Shown in pieces: positions 23,601-36,428 of a stretch of 64,000 bases of DNA. Under the pieces are notes generated by a model. It was given only the letters and a program-made list of their open reading frames with translations, had not been told where the DNA came from and made no database searches. How positions within the stretch are numbered: position 1 is the first letter of the stretch; the number at the start of each line of letters is the position of its first letter. A program made the translations under genes and the position numbers. Origin of the DNA: Eremomyces bilateralis CBS 781.70 (Eukaryota; Ascomycota; Dothideomycetes; Eremomycetales; Eremomycetaceae); NCBI RefSeq assembly GCF_010015585.1, contig NW_022985073.1:552923-616922 (forward strand), written 5' to 3'.

Positions 23601-23754
23601 TAGAAAGGAGGAGGAGGAGGGGAAGGAGGGGGAGAGAAGGGGGGAGGTGGATAGTCCGATGATGGATGCGGTGACGGAGGAGGGGGATTCGACATCGACG
23701 ACCCGGGAGGCGAAAGTGGAGGAGGAGGAAGGGGATGCGATGGCGGTGGATTGA
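20653..23754 (+). CDS. SET3: PHD-SET protein, Set3 homologue
   Basis: Set3 is the scaffold of the Set3C histone deacetylase complex and reads H3K4 methylation through its PHD finger. A single exon encodes 1033 aa. The PHD finger is complete: Cys59, Cys61, Cys73, Cys76, His81, Cys84, Cys97 and Cys100. The SET domain lies at about residues 325-425. Its SAM-pocket motif reads RRSCQPN instead of N-H-S-C-x-P-N, and the catalytic-Tyr region reads ELTVAWD. As in yeast Set3/Set4 and MLL5, it is therefore probably inactive as a methyltransferase. The rest is disordered: basic KPKGKKGKKG runs, Pro/Thr/Ser-rich stretches and a final Glu-rich acidic tail. Confidence 0.93.
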   Translation: MTDISSLMPHADSQLNSIPPFASASASAPSDPPSHPDTNGQFPQVDGVAEGEESSIIKCFCGYLDDDGNTVLCEVCNTWQHIECYYPNVDVPEEHFCLDCSSSPQAVDVKAATERQRRLRELQSVEERKARRAPGKTQKKRANVKESGPPYINGWTHEGRERASGSPKEEPPLKRPKTSHRASGSVSSLNQTRKRAGSGLPAKQSPTVSPPTLNGYSGDYFSPEFMQLHRQQAAFSPIESNSYTGLNIPDSLHNWLKDPDALGDATHGKTPAAIFQRIDTPFEELEKQAPSITKHSVEEKSITVQDQHPILQWLAIDSAVPPNAYVGELKGRIGLQDEYFNDPSNRWDVLHHPEPFVFFPPHLPIYIDARTEGSQLRYVRRSCQPNLRMQIIIADDTNYHFCFVSKCEINAGDELTVAWDLDEKTRQILHHSVSNGNARKEGIHGADDAYISHWATGVLVNFGGCACTRPQGVCWLERFDRRNNQHWKDASTTLKPKGKKGKKGANQASPLSTGHATNSRAGSEAIRDEPDEENGDGRSATGSSKSKPASRDITPMMHVDGMKNELSGRDRKKLQDVEKLFKQQEYEEQHGRKKKRNSGGSALNTPTVATSSSRSDVSDPRRRGSSVKKQFPDFAHPSPTASTARSPSHLPNGVAHAPSPLHPARLKHPRAEYTSMSTQTDPDASVWIPSPVRATPKGPILSRKRRLLERARRDRICRLEASESQSQSPHIPSTASSPTQIKAEPAATKDAESDTAMPPPRVLSEPDPASTSVPEIEMPDVDDTNGDGDGENVIPPPTESEPAPRDPPPLPTAAIVTTKSESPHPLAPPWPSDKAPAPSSDQTAPPPSEFSPVISPRTALPPLPTIATTISPAPPHPLPTPSPSILPTLSTTTTNSTTSNSTTQTPSNANSTSNHLTDSPYTLPPLPPLLSPSLTHALGPSPLKKKMSLSDYTNRKKKAAGAGAGKPSRWSEGDGKEEGKEGDRKEEEEGKEGERRGEVDSPMMDAVTEEGDSTSTTREAKVEEEEGDAMAVD

Positions 23755-24916
23755 ACCCCGGAATTTCCTTGAAAAGTCCCCACCCGAAGGAAGCATGGAT
23801 GGATGGACCGACGAACGGATCCATCCAATGACGAATCATGTACTACCCTCCTCGTTTTGCTCGAATCACTGGTTGGCTGGCTTAGTAGCGCCACCGTCCG
23901 CAGTCAGTCCTCACAGAGACTATGTTCTACATCTGTTGTTTTGTTCGGTTTTCTTTTAGAAGGGGACGGGACTTTTGGGGATGTATGAAATAGCGCATAT
24001 GTTACCTTGATACTTACCTTGACACTTGCTGTGCCGTGCCTTACCGTGCCTTACCATGCCTTGATGGGACGCGTATCTCCCATCCCTATCGTCTTGATTT
24101 CTATGTCCATGACCCGTGCTGCTCGCTTCCTGCGCGTCGATCCTTCGTTTCGCGTCGGGGGATGCCATCCCTATGGCGCGACGGAGCCACGTCATCGTCC
24201 CTTCGATCGCGTCACTTCGGAGACAACGGTGCGGTGAGGTTCGCCGTGAGTCACCAGGCTGCTAGACTTGGGGGTGGGGGGGATTGCTCGCCGCGTCGTT
24301 AGATGGACTGACGCGGGGTGGGGATGGAGGATGGATGAAATCGGAGGGATTATCAACGTGAGCGTGCGGTGTGGGAGAAGCGGATGTGATGCCTCATGGT
24401 CGGTGGTAGGATGGTGAGTGAGGAGAACAGACTGTGGACCATGGGATGGGATGGCCTCCATGCCGGGTAGTAGCGGTTCGTCTTGACTCTTGAGGTAATT
24501 TAAGTACCCCGGCAACGGGGGATGATCGATATAAATACGAATATGGACATGATGACGTCCGAGGGAGAGATCGGCCATATTCCTTCGGAGTCCTTGCGTG
24601 GTGGTGTCCACTTGTGCGCCTGCTACTATAGGAACCTGAAACCTGAAACCGTGACGAATCAGCAAATGATCTACTGTCGGCTGTCGCACGATGAATCGGT
24701 AACTGATCGACGAGAGGTTCAGTTATCAGCTAGGTATCAGTTACTAGTTCTCGCCGTCCGAAACATCCGTACCAAAACGTAGGGAACCGGATTGTTCTCC
24801 AATTTCCCGAACAAGAAGGTGGTCACGTGAATGCCGATCTATTTACCAAGTTCTTCACCACCGATCGAATGATATAACTCCGTTTATTGTCATCATTCCA
24901 ATCCCTTTCCCTTCCT
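23755..24916. promoter_or_regulatory. Intergenic region upstream of the LTA4 hydrolase gene
   Basis: A 1.16-kb stretch without a supported gene. It has a short imperfect repeat of TGCCTTACCG words at about 24030-24063 and a CACGTG site at 24824-24829, some 90 bp upstream of the next start codon. Confidence 0.5.
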
Positions 24917-27150
24917 ATGAAACCCTACTCGCCATTCCGGCTCTTTCAGTCCCTCAAAATCCCTCTCCACTCGATCCGCATCCGCTCACTTTCCAGCGTC
25001 TCGTTGGCCAGCCCATCCCGGGAACGTGAATCCCAAACGACGAGTCCCAGCGCGATGATGGCGCGGATCGGCAGCGCGGTGCGAGATCCGAACACGCTGA
25101 GCAACTACGATGAGTTCGTGACGAGGCATATTACGGCGAATCTGGAGGTGGATTTCGAGGGGAGGCGGTTGAGTGGGGATGTGGTGCTGCGGATGAGGAG
25201 CGTGACGGGGGAGGGGGATCGGGTAGTTTTGGATACGAGGTGAGATGATTGGAATTTACCGTTTTTGTTTAGTTGAGTTTAAGTTGCTTCTCTAAATTAT
25301 TCGTCGAGATTTCATTACTGTCAAAGATATTGATTACACGAGCAAGAAATAAGTTCGAGAGATATGAGATATGCCGCAATTCGTTTTGGATATCGCCGCT
25401 TTAGGCATGGAAGCAAGGAGTATCTGAGAACTCAATTAGAACTACGTTTACTTATCATTTATATAGCTATGTCGATATAAAAGGCATCTCCATCGGAGGC
25501 AAGAAAGCAAGCTGGGACATCGCTCCCCGAGTCGAACCATATGGTCGTCCGCTCGCCATCCTCCTGGGAGACGCCGTCCAAAAAGATCAGGAATTCGAGG
25601 TCTCTATCTCCCTCAGCACCACCCCCGAATGCTCGGCACTCCAATGGCTAGGTCCTGAGCAGACTTCAAACGGCCAGCATCCCTATATGTTCTCGCAATG
25701 CCAGGCCATCCATTGCCGCTCGATCTTCCCCTGCCAGGACACCCCGGACGTCAAGGCGACTGTGGATATCAACATCCGCTCACCGCTGCCTGTGGTGGCG
25801 GGTGGCTTGCCCACCGGAACAAGAGACTTCCAACCCGGAAAGGACGGGAAGCGGGGGACGCTGCTCTACACGTTCGAGCAAAAGCTCCCGATCCCGAGCT
25901 ATCTGTTTGCTCTGGCCAGCGGAGATCTAGCGACGGCGGCGATCGGACCGCGGAGTAGTGTGGTGACCGGTCCGGAGGAGCTGCAAGGGTGCAAGTGGGA
26001 GTTGGAGGAGGACATGGAGAAATTCATGGAGGCGGCGGAAGGGATTGTGTATCCGTACGCATGGACGACCTACAACGTGCTGGTTCTGCCGCCGTCATTC
26101 CCGTACGGGGGCATGGAGAACCCGATCTTCACGTTCGCGACGCCGACGATCATCAGCAAGGACCGACAGAACATCGACGTCATCGCGCACGAACTGGCGC
26201 ACAGCTGGAGCGGGAACCTGGTGAGCACCTGCTCGTGGGAGCATTTCTGGCTGAACGAGGGGTGGACAGTGTATCTGGAGCGACGGATCCTGGCCGCGGT
26301 GCATGGTGAGGCGCATCGGGATTTCTCGGCCATCATCGGATGGAAGGCGTTGGAGGACTCGGTCAAGCTCTACGGAGCGGACCATGAGTACACCAAGATG
26401 GTGCCGAACCTTAAAGAGGTGGATCCAGACGACGCCTTCTCTAGCATCCCCTACGAGAAAGGCTTCAATTTCCTATATCACCTGGAAAAGCTGATCGGCA
26501 AGGGGAAATGGGACCGGTTCATCCCCCACTACTTCACCGTCTGGAAAGCCCGATCCCTCGACTCCTTCGAGTTCAAGCAGACCCTCCTCGACTTCTTCGC
26601 CGCCGACGCCGACGCCTCCCAGAAACTCCACGACCTGGACTGGGACACCTGGCTCTTCGGCCCCGGCCTCCCGCCGAAGCCTGACTTCGACGAGACGCTG
26701 GCCAAAGAATGCTACGCCCTCGCCGATAAATGGGAACGCCGCACCACCGGTGCCGACGCCTCCTTCGCTCCGCAACCCAGCGACATCGCACACTTCAGCG
26801 CCAACCAGACTGTCGTCTTCCTCGAGCGCCTCCAAACCAGCACGACCCCGTTCCGCCCCGCGGACATGGAGCTGATGGGCGCGACGTACCGACTCTCTGA
26901 GTCGGCGAACGTCGAGCTCGTGTCGCGGTTCTATAGCCTGGCACTGAAGTCGCGGGCGGAGGCGTTCTACGCGCCGGCGGCGGAGCTGCTGGGGACGGTG
27001 GGACGGATGAAGTTCGTGCGGCCGCTGTATCGGGCGCTAAATGGGTGTGATCGGCAATTGGCGATCGCGACGTTCGAGCGGAATCGGGGGTTTTATCATC
27101 CGATTTGTCGGGGGATGGTGGAGAAGGATTTGTTTGGGGGTCAGGGGTAG
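24917..27150 (+). CDS. LAP2: Leukotriene-A4 hydrolase / M1 aminopeptidase (yeast Lap2 type)
   Basis: A bifunctional zinc M1 metallopeptidase with aminopeptidase and epoxide hydrolase activity. Exons 24917-25239 and 25467-27150 (227-nt intron) give 668 aa. Catalytic elements: GGMEN substrate motif, HELAH zinc site at His349/His353 with Glu350, and third ligand Glu372 in NEGWTVYLE exactly 19 residues after His353. A C-terminal armadillo-like helical domain follows, with DTWLFGPGLPP marking the linker as in LTA4H. The first ATG adds a 46-residue, basic, Ser-rich extension (SIRIRSLSSVSLASPS) resembling a mitochondrial presequence; the second candidate start is the MM pair at residues 47-48, closer to the length of cytosolic family members. 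Both may be used. Confidence 0.93.
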
Positions 27151-30100
27151 AGTGGGAAGATGCTCGGGGTTGGAGAGGGGGAGAGGTGAAGCGGACGCAT
27201 TTACGGACGTGTCAATGGGCGGTGGGTAGTTGAGATGCTGTCTGGATGGGCTGAGGTTGGCTTGTCGATCTATCGAGACGGCATAGCTTCTTGGAAGCGT
27301 CGGTTGGAGTATTGCTTCTTTGAGGCTCCATGAGAACTTCGCAAGCCACTTGTCAAACCTGACAGGATCATCCTCTCCTACTTGCATGCCAGTTATGGGT
27401 TCCATCCCGTCCCTGCAGAACTACGGAGTATGTCAGCCATGTTTCCAGAGTGGCTCGAATTTACAAGGAGGGAACTTCATCGTCGTGGCTTACCCGCATT
27501 AAGTTTCTCTCCGCGGTGGTGTCAACGCTATCTCCTGTCGTACATATCCATGGCCCGTCCCATTCGGTTCGCTTCGTGCTGCTATACCTCTATCGTCTAG
27601 TAACATTTCCACCTAGATTTCAAATCCGTTTAGGTCCCGTTGGACTACCCGTATATGCGCCCTGCATGCACCATGCAATCCTCTGCAGAACGCAGTTCCT
27701 GCGAAAATTTTCCTTGCGGATGACCTGCGACTTGTCTCCGTTTGGGATCCAGTCGTTCTTCGGATAGGTACGCCATTGCTGACGTCGATGTTGTTAATCC
27801 ATCGAGACTCGATTGCGGTATTCGGTGAATCCGTGTCAGTGACAGCGACGACCGCAAATCGGCGCTGGCCGATGGGGACGGCCTGTCTTTAAGCGCGTTC
27901 GAATTTGAAGGGAGTCGGCGACTGCAGCAGTCCCTGAACCGCACGCGACAGCGACGTGCTCTTTTCTACCAAGGTACAACCCGAATGATTTGACAGGATG
28001 GCCGTCTCCGCTTACGAGGCTCGTTCAGCGCGGGGTGATCCGCCTCCAAGGGAGTCCCCCACGATACATGCCGTAGTTCCGATTCAGGCAAGGCATCCGA
28101 GACACGCTGCACCTCGTGCGTTGGTGGCATTGGCGGTCGCGGCCAATGGGATGCGAGCAGAGATTTGTGATTTTACCGGCATGGGAATTCACTTGATTTG
28201 GGGCGATTATGGAGGTGGTGAAATTACAGACGGGAGCGAAGATGGGGAAATAACAGGGACTACCTAGGGCAGAGGCGTAAGGAGTGTGCTCGGTCTCTGT
28301 CAGATGCTGCGAAGTCGAGGTGCTGTATACGGTTTGGGTGAGCGTTACTATTGGGTGAGGATGCCTATTGATTGTCTGCCAAAGGGATTCATTGACGGTG
28401 TTGGAAGGATATTCGAGGCGAGAATCGAGAAACGCCACGATGGTATGGCACGTTTTATGTATAGGAAATCTTGTCAGGATGGGAAAAGAGTGCAATATCC
28501 GAACAGGGAGAGGTGAGCAAAAGGAAGCGGTCGGTCAATCAGTGATCGCGCTGCGAAATAATTAATGTAGCCAATATTATTACGGGGCAATGGGTGCGTT
28601 CGGAAGAGAAAAGACATCGGCTTGGGAATTATCGTCGACGAAATGGTTTCGCGAAGCGCGAGAGGATCCTTTCCATTTCAACCTGATACTGCAGGGCTGA
28701 TGGAGATGAGATCGACGACTAATGAAGCCACTCCCCTAAAGATAGTACCTACAACCCCTTCACGGTCACACCGCTAGCAGTATACTATCTACCGTATGAG
28801 GTAGAGTGATCGAGCGATCTTGCAACGCGATCCTCGCATCCCATAATAATTCCACAATCCAACGTTTCCGCGGAGTTAAGTACTACAAGTGGTACCACCC
28901 AAATATCCAACGACTTGATAGCGACCTTATCTTCGGGTCTCGGGAACATATGGGAATGATACCAGACGACAAAGGATCGGGACAGCATCCAATATTCCGT
29001 ACATCTCCTCGGGTCCGACTATTCGAGGCGAAGGGCGTCGTTTGTTGCATAGGAGAAGCGGGAAGTCTGCATTCGATAGTCCGGTCGATAGGGCCAGGTA
29101 TGACAGGAGATAGCGTCGATTATTCCGATAGAGTCGCAAGATGCAAGTGAAGTAATTGTATTCAAGAACGGGAGAGAATCAAGAGATGTGCATCTATTAG
29201 TGCCTTTCTCACATCGCCGGCGCAGGAACGGTAACTACCTACTTACAGTAGCCAAGCCACGATTTCATTAGCATTACTGGAATACGATTCAGCACAGCTA
29301 GTTCCAGCGAGGAAAGCGAACCCCGTAATTACCATTTTCTCGTTCATATCGAAATTATATTGCGCCCCCACGCGCGGCTAGTCTCCCCCACGCGAACGGA
29401 TTTCACCGTATCCTATTCGCATCCTGGTCGGACTCAGTCGTGACTAGTCGGTGGCATTCATTTCTGGGGTTCGAGAATCTGAATATGTAGGAGTTTTGTT
29501 TGGACCAAGGTTAGTTGTTGGTTGACTGAATAATGTATTGTTGCTACCGCTACATTGCCCCAGTGGTAAGGCGATGGACTCCGCGCCGTCTTGGAAATAC
29601 AACTCGAGCCTCGACTAAATAATCGATAGTTCCCCCATTGTTTAATCGACCTGCAGGGCTGCATCGTGTTTATTCTGCTGGATTCTCGAACCAATCAGCA
29701 GGTCATTGAATCGACGAAATTCTTTGCAGTGCCTTTTGATTGGTGTTCGCGTTCAGCCCTGAGGACGGGTTTTGGATTCCCAAGTTCTTAGTTCAAGCAT
29801 CGATCTCATAACTTCACTAACCTATCGGTCCTATTCCAGAGGATTTTGTCTATCCAGAGGATCATTGTCCGAGACAGTTTCCCTCCAGATTCACCTCAAG
29901 GCGGTCAACCAAGCCACTCTGAAGTTTGATACCAAACCTCTCAGACCGGTTCGCCGCAGCCTCCACATTCCGCAATCTCGGCGACCAAAAGCCTGAGTAT
30001 ACATAGCAGACTCGTGAAACAATTGCGTTACTCCTCCTCCCATTGACCAATCCCATCCATCCTCTACTCTCCCCGCAGCGATCTGATCAACCGCCAGTAC

Positions 30101-32682
30101 GTAACTACGTAGCTTCTAACCCAGTCATCGCCTCAACGCCGAAGTGCACGATCTCCTAGGTGATCCACCGCAGACGCAAGGGAATGCACGCAATATGGAA
30201 TTCACATCATAAACTTTCCGTCGCCACCGTGTTCGTTCCCCCCAAGACTCCAATCGAGCGGGCTGGTCGGTGGTTGCAGGACGAGGAAGCTCTCCGACTT
30301 GGGGAATTGCAATCTGCGAGACATATCTGAGTTCTTTTGGGGGAGCGTGCTGATATGCGCAGATAACCAAACCTCCTGGTAGGTACATATACGGTAATTA
30401 CTTGTATCGACCAGAAAGGCGCTTGGAAGTTGGAACGGCTGGTAGGAGCATATTAGCACACGGTGCGAGCAATGCTACCGGGAACATCAACACCAACTGG
30501 AGTCATGGATGACCGATACGTATATCCGGAGGAGCACCAAGACCTTTTCTGTAAAATATGTCGCCGACTTCCCTTCTTTTTTTCCTTTTTCCCTTTTTTC
30601 CTGTGATACGGACCTGCCATCGAAGGGCTTTTTTTTGGGCGACGATCCCGAATCCGAGGACGTGGCTGTGAACGCCGTTGGTCGGTTGGTTGCAACTTGC
30701 TTACTTGCATCCCTATTCCGACCACCCACCAGGAACTCCGCATTTTCCGCATTTTCCGCGGGATGGCAGACCACGCCCCAGGCGGGAATGCCCATTCGCT
30801 ACCGGGTTTACTCTATTGGAAGGGAGCGAGACGCTAACGTTGGTCATTTCTGCAGTTGATGTGCAGTGCGGAGGTACTTGATACGCCTTTTAATATGAAC
30901 CTGCTTAGGTGGTTTTTGGTGGCGGTGGACGGGACCTTTCTGGTTTCCACGGTTGCAGTGCTGTGCCGCGACGCCGCTCTCTGCTGGCTGTGTCCCATAA
31001 CCGAACTGGATCGATTCCTTCGGAATGGGATTTCCTTCCCGGATGCCCTAGACTGAAATCAAAGCCCATAGTGAGTGAGGAGAGTGGTGAGAGCCGCATA
31101 TCGAAAGCCAAGGGGATTTGAAAGAACGAAAACGGACTAAAGCTGCTTCCCCCCTGGTCCCGTTTCCCTGCAGCTTGGCACGCTAGCTCGGCCGGGAGCC
31201 TGGGCATGCAATGTGACATGCAGGCTTGACGGCAGGTGCCCCACCATCCTCGAGGCTAGGAGGGAGTAGGGAGGGGCGTTCCCTCCCCAAATGCCAGGTT
31301 TCCCCCGGTCCGACAGTCCCCCCCTCCACGTTTCCCGCAATCCCGTCAGTCGCTGCTGCTGCTCCTGGAGTGGCAATGAGCAAGGGCCCGGTCGCTCAAC
31401 TCTTGGCTGCGAAGGAAACGGCCTCCATTTGCAGCCTCCATTTGCAGCTGCCCTCAGGAAATCATTCGGAAATTTTCGATCCTCTCCTCAAGACGTATTT
31501 CTCCCCCACTCAGGTGACTGGCTATTGGTAGAATTGGCTTGACTGGCTTCACTGAAGTTGAGAAAGAGTAAGGGAGTTTGTGTGTCTGTATGTTCTGTCC
31601 AATCCAGTTCAGTTAAAAGTCTCCTGGTATGGTGGTGTCAACGTCTCGCGCAAGTCGCCTTTTCCCTGTCCTTACCTATTGTTCTTAGCACCCCCCAATT
31701 AAGATCGTTCCCGCAAATACCCATTTGGTCATTTCTCATCAATTCTCACTTGTCAATGGAATCCGTTCATAAGGACAGAAGCCCACGCCTGGTCCCCGCC
31801 ATCGTTCTGAACCTCCAAAACCCCCATCCTTCTCCCCACGCCAACTCCCCCCCAACCACCAGATCTCCCTCCGCAGTCCACAGTCCACCCCCAAACTCTC
31901 ACCTCCAATCCCTCGACGGTGGTACGGACTACCATTCACCACAGTAAACCAGGTCGTGCGCCTGTCCGCGCGTTGCCCCAAGAATTAAGGTAATTCGCTA
32001 CTGTCCTGTATTCCTTACTCCACGTCCCTCCACGTCTACCCCATACTTGTCCCCGAACCGCTGTGGATGGTCTCTCTCGGCCCGCACGGAACGGGAAGCT
32101 TTCTGTTAGTGGTCGTCATTAGACATCGAGCGACCTCCGACAGCCAAAGCCAGCCTGCGCCAAAGGGAGAACGGTTCGACCGCCAGACACCTCGCACACA
32201 CACCACCGTACGACCATAGGTGTATCTCTCACCACCGGATGTACTCCAGCATACCCGTCTTTTCCAATGCATTTCCGCTCTCTCCAATTCACCGTGACAC
32301 TATTTCCTCATTCTGCGACCGTTGGGTATTGCGACTTCGATTTCTAATTTAGAAGTCCAGATCGCGTTTCGCATCGGCATGATCGCCGAGGCAGCGGGAC
32401 GTTGCAAGTCACGATCCACCCGTCTGGAACCTGCATCCGGACGTTTCTCCGTTGAGAGGACCACATCCGACATCCCACGATCCACTCCAACTACTAGTAC
32501 GCCTCAATAACAACGCCCGAGTCAACCAGACGATCTCTTCCCCGGAGTCTGAGCACGCGTCTTCGCGTTACTAACTCGGCCCGATCCTGGTGAACCTCAT
32601 CCTCAATCAAGACATTTGGCACACGACACTCCATCGCACCTCCTCAGCACAGCTCCTCTCCGCCCATTGCGCGGACCAGATC
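27151..32682. other. Gene-poor region, 5.5 kb
   Basis: I found no gene I can support. Open stretches exist on both strands but none has a recognisable domain, good splice structure or convincing amino-acid composition. Features seen: a tRNA-Ser-like fragment near 29550-29620 with a poor B box (not called), C-rich low-complexity DNA at 31800-31900, and a probable long promoter and 5' leader of the zinc-finger gene from about 32.3 kb. Confidence 0.5.
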
Positions 32683-35600
32683 ATGTCTGCGCAGATCCTC
32701 CCTTTCCCCGTCGGTAACCCATTGACCTCGCTCGGGGACAGCAACAACACCACTTCCACCAACCCTCCTCCATCACAATACCCCACCTACCCATACTCAT
32801 CTCATCCCCCTCCGACTCCTCTCCATCCCTCCCTCCCCCACCACCCGTCTCCCCCGGTGACCGCCGCCAACCCCTCCATGGCCCACGATCCCATGGACGA
32901 ATCCGGCCTCCCCGTCTCGCCGACCACCTCGCACGACGATACGCGCGGCCGACGTCGCGATCGAGCGGGCAGCGATGACGGGAACGGGGACGGCGACAGC
33001 AACGGCACGGGTCCGGGGTCCGCGGAACATCCTGGGTCGAGCAAGAAGCGACGGCGCAGTCGGAAAGGACTGGATAAGAAGTTTGAGTGTCCGCATGAGG
33101 GGTGCGGGAAGAGCTATTCGAGGGCAGAGCATCTGTATCGGCATCAGTTGAATCGTAAGTGGCATGCCTGTTTCATGGTCTTTTCAATCTATGCGTTGAA
33201 GTCAATATATGGGAATAGCTGGATTCGATGTGAGGGGCTGCGAGCTGGAATATGGTGATATACGTCTCCAGCTTTTGAACAGCGCGAGACTATCGTTCAT
33301 TGGAGACGTAAGGGGTTCCACCAACTTGAACAAGCGCAGGCGTACCCTCCGGACCATGAAGTCTTCGATCCGTGCTCATTCATATCAAGTACCAGGCACA
33401 TCAACTTGGATCTGAAGTCGACGTGTCAAAGGGATTCCCACTATTTGCAGAGGCTAACTCAATACTAGACAACCCGAAACAGATATATCACTGCGATTTC
33501 CCCGAATGCAACCGATCATTCGTCCGCCAAGACCTATGTGCTCGACATAAGGAACGCCATACCGCTCGAGGCTCTCAACTCCTCCGCAAAGACACGTACA
33601 TGACGAACACCAATGCGAACCATATCGTGAACAGCGCACTTAGTCAACAAGCGTCTCGAGTTGTCCCGTCCGGGAGCCCACCGTCGGAGCGACCTGGAGA
33701 TCCTAACTTCCAGAACAACTCGTCCTACCCAGGCGCACAATCTCAGCGGTTAGTCGAACGCCCCTTTATCACACCGTCCCCCGTCCTTGCTGCAACCACT
33801 TTCGCTCCTCACTCGGCCTCTCCGCGCGACCACTCCCTGCCGTCGCCCTCATTCGAGGCTGCCACGCTCTCCAGCCGGTCCCGGAGCGACGAGAGTTACC
33901 GCATGTTTGACGCTGGTCCTCGCGCCATCCCGGCCCAATCGTTCCCCAGCCCGCAACGGCAAACCTCATTCGGCAGCGGAGGCTACGGCCAATTTGCGGG
34001 CTCCCAATTGAATCCGCCCTTAACGCCTACGTCGACCACCAACTTACCTGCTCTTAGTCTCAACTCTCCCTACAATTCCGCTTCCGGACAGTCCCAACCG
34101 TTCCGTCCCCCGAGCCAATCCGGCTACCAACCTTCCCCTGGCGCAAACAACTTCCAATCAAACGCTATGTTTCCGCCGATGTCGACTCTCCCTCCTCCGA
34201 GCTACCCAACCATGAGCCCGGCTACTACGGATGGAGCTTCCTCCAAAAACATACCCGCTCAAAGCTCGAACGCGATGGAGACCGAATATAATCCAATGAA
34301 CCAAGTCTCAGAGACATTAATGGAAAACATACCTAACTATGCCATGCCGGTTTTTGGGGGCGATGGATACAGCCGGTCTCCATTCGCCATGGCGGATGAC
34401 TTCGCTGCTTGGTTATTCAACAACGACTCCACCGTCAATCCTGGGGTTTCGCCGATGGGGTATAGTGGGGGCGTTTCGGGGATGATGGCCCAAACTCCGG
34501 TGGGTTTCCAGGCTCCATACTTCAGCTACGATCCGACGGTGAGCGGATGGAACTCGCAACCGGCGCCTCCAACGCATCCGATGGCCGTGAACAGCATCCT
34601 CGACACGAACATGGCGCAGTCACTGCTGTCTGAAGAAAGGAGACTGCTTCTCATCGATTATATCGACCAACACTTTGTTCACGGCGGCCGTCTCATGAAG
34701 GCAAAGCGGGACGAGATCCTGGAAGGAAACCGAGATGACGACAATCATCTCCTCAGTCTACGGATGATGCAGAAATACATTAGCTCGTTCTGGGACCATA
34801 TCCATGGCCAGATGCCGATCCTGCACAAGCCAACGTTCTCAGCAAACCAGTGCTCGGAATTGCTGTTGCTTTGTATTATGGCGCTCGGTGCCTCGTGTCT
34901 CGATAAGCGGTATGGCATGTCCATGACGACCAACTGCGCCGAGTTAAGCAACTTTTTGGCCTGGCACCTCCGATGGGAGATTTTCATGCACGAGGATTTC
35001 AGGCCGCCAGCAAAACTATACGTCTTCCAAGCGCTATTACTCCTCGAAACGTTCGAGAAGATGTTCTCCGACCGCGCCTTGCACGAGCGGGCGCACATCC
35101 ACCACGCCACGACGCTCACGCTCATGCGTCGCGGCAGTTCGTTGATCGGTCGCCCTGCGTCCGACTCTCCGCCAAGCGTCAAGGATCCGAAGACGGAGGG
35201 ACGCAAGAGCCACGCGAACGTGTCCGGAACCAACACGCCGGACGACTGGTGGAACAAATGGATCTCAAACGAGGCGACTCGTCGCGTGGCGTTTGCCGCG
35301 TTTGTGATGGACTCGATCCACGCGACCATGTTCGGCCATTCGGCGGTCATGGTGGCGCACGAGATGCGGTTGCCGCTCCCCTGCGACGAGACGATGTGGT
35401 CCGCCACCAACGGCGCCGACGTCGCGCGGATGGACCAAGACCTGACCCGTAAAGGCATCAAATCCATCACGTTCCTGGAGGGGTTGAAAAAGACACTCAA
35501 CGGGCAGGCGGTCCGTACCAACTCTTTCGGCCGCACCATCCTCATGGCCGGCCTCCTTAGTGTCAGTTGGCACATGAACCAACGCGACCTCCAAGTGTCC

Positions 35601-36428
35601 TCCCTCGGCGGCGCGCACGCGCTCGGCGGCCGCGACAAGTGGCGCGGCGCCCTCACCCGGGCCTTCGACTACTGGAAGCAAGACTTCGACACGGCGCTCG
35701 CGAAAACCAGCGAGCTCGCCCCCACCACCTCCACCTCCGCCTTCTTCAACAATAACCCCCCCGCGCCGTCCGCCCCCTCCCCCTCCCCCTCCACCTCCTC
35801 CGAACACGGCGACTATGTCTTCGAGTCGCGCATCGTGCTGCACCACCTCGCCCACATGGCGACGCACGTGGACATCGTCGACTGCCAGATCTTCGCCGGT
35901 GCGACCCGCCTCCTCGGCCGCTCCATCACCCCGCAGGACTACGCTGGCGCACAGCGCCGCATGAAAGAAGGCTGGGCGCCGTCCGCCCGAGCGCGCGACG
36001 CGACGTTCTACGCGCTGCGGTTCCTCACGCAGGTACTGGTCCCCGAGGAGGTGTCGTCCGGCGGGTTCGGAGGCGCACCGGAGTTCACGTACTCGGCACG
36101 CGATGACGTGTTGCTCAACCGGCCGTGGGTGCTGTACTTCGCGATGCTGATCGTGTGGTCGTACGGGTTCGCGCTGGACGGGGCGATCCGGCCGCTGTAC
36201 GGTCTGGGATCGCACGGGGAGCAGGTGCGCGACATGCAGGGGTTCCTGCGGCGAGTGGGCGGGGTACGGGCGCCGGATGACCTGGCGACGGTGGCAAATC
36301 GGAACGCGTGCTTGGGGATGTTGATTTTGTTGCGGGATATGTTTCGGCAGGCGAGGTGGACGTTGTTGTGGGAGGCGAGTAATTTGTTGGGGAATTGCGT
36401 GGAGAAGTTGACGGGAGAGAGGGCGTAG
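32683..36428 (+). CDS. C2H2 zinc-finger transcription factor with fungal_trans domain
   Basis: A nuclear DNA-binding regulator; its target genes are unknown. Exons 32683-33154 and 33469-36428 (314-nt intron) give 1143 aa. Two C2H2 fingers lie at residues about 134-190: FECPHEGCGKSYSRAEHLYRH, then YHCDFPECNRSFVRQDLCARH, with the linker His restored exactly across the intron. A basic KKRRRSRKG run just before the fingers is a likely nuclear signal. After about 350 residues of Pro/Ser/Gln-rich disorder, a fungal_trans (PF04082-like) region starts near residue 545 (LLIDYIDQHFVHGG, MPILHKPTFSANQCSELLLL) and runs to about 835. The start at 32683 is the first ATG; the frame is open further upstream without one. 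Two-finger plus fungal_trans architecture is common in Pezizomycotina, and I cannot name an orthologue. Confidence 0.87.

Noticed and set aside
29550-29620. Possible tRNA-Ser gene
   Set aside because: The D-arm region looks right, but the B box (CAACTCGAGCC) is poor and no acceptor stem pairs. Kept only as a low-interest observation.
33209-33415. Open frame inside the long intron of the zinc-finger gene
   Set aside because: The GTAAGT...CTAG intron (33155-33468) exactly restores the His between the two zinc fingers, so the frame is intronic.
35265-36215. 316-codon open frame antisense to the zinc-finger factor
   Set aside because: A GC-rich shadow frame; the sense strand carries a recognised fungal_trans-containing protein across the same span.
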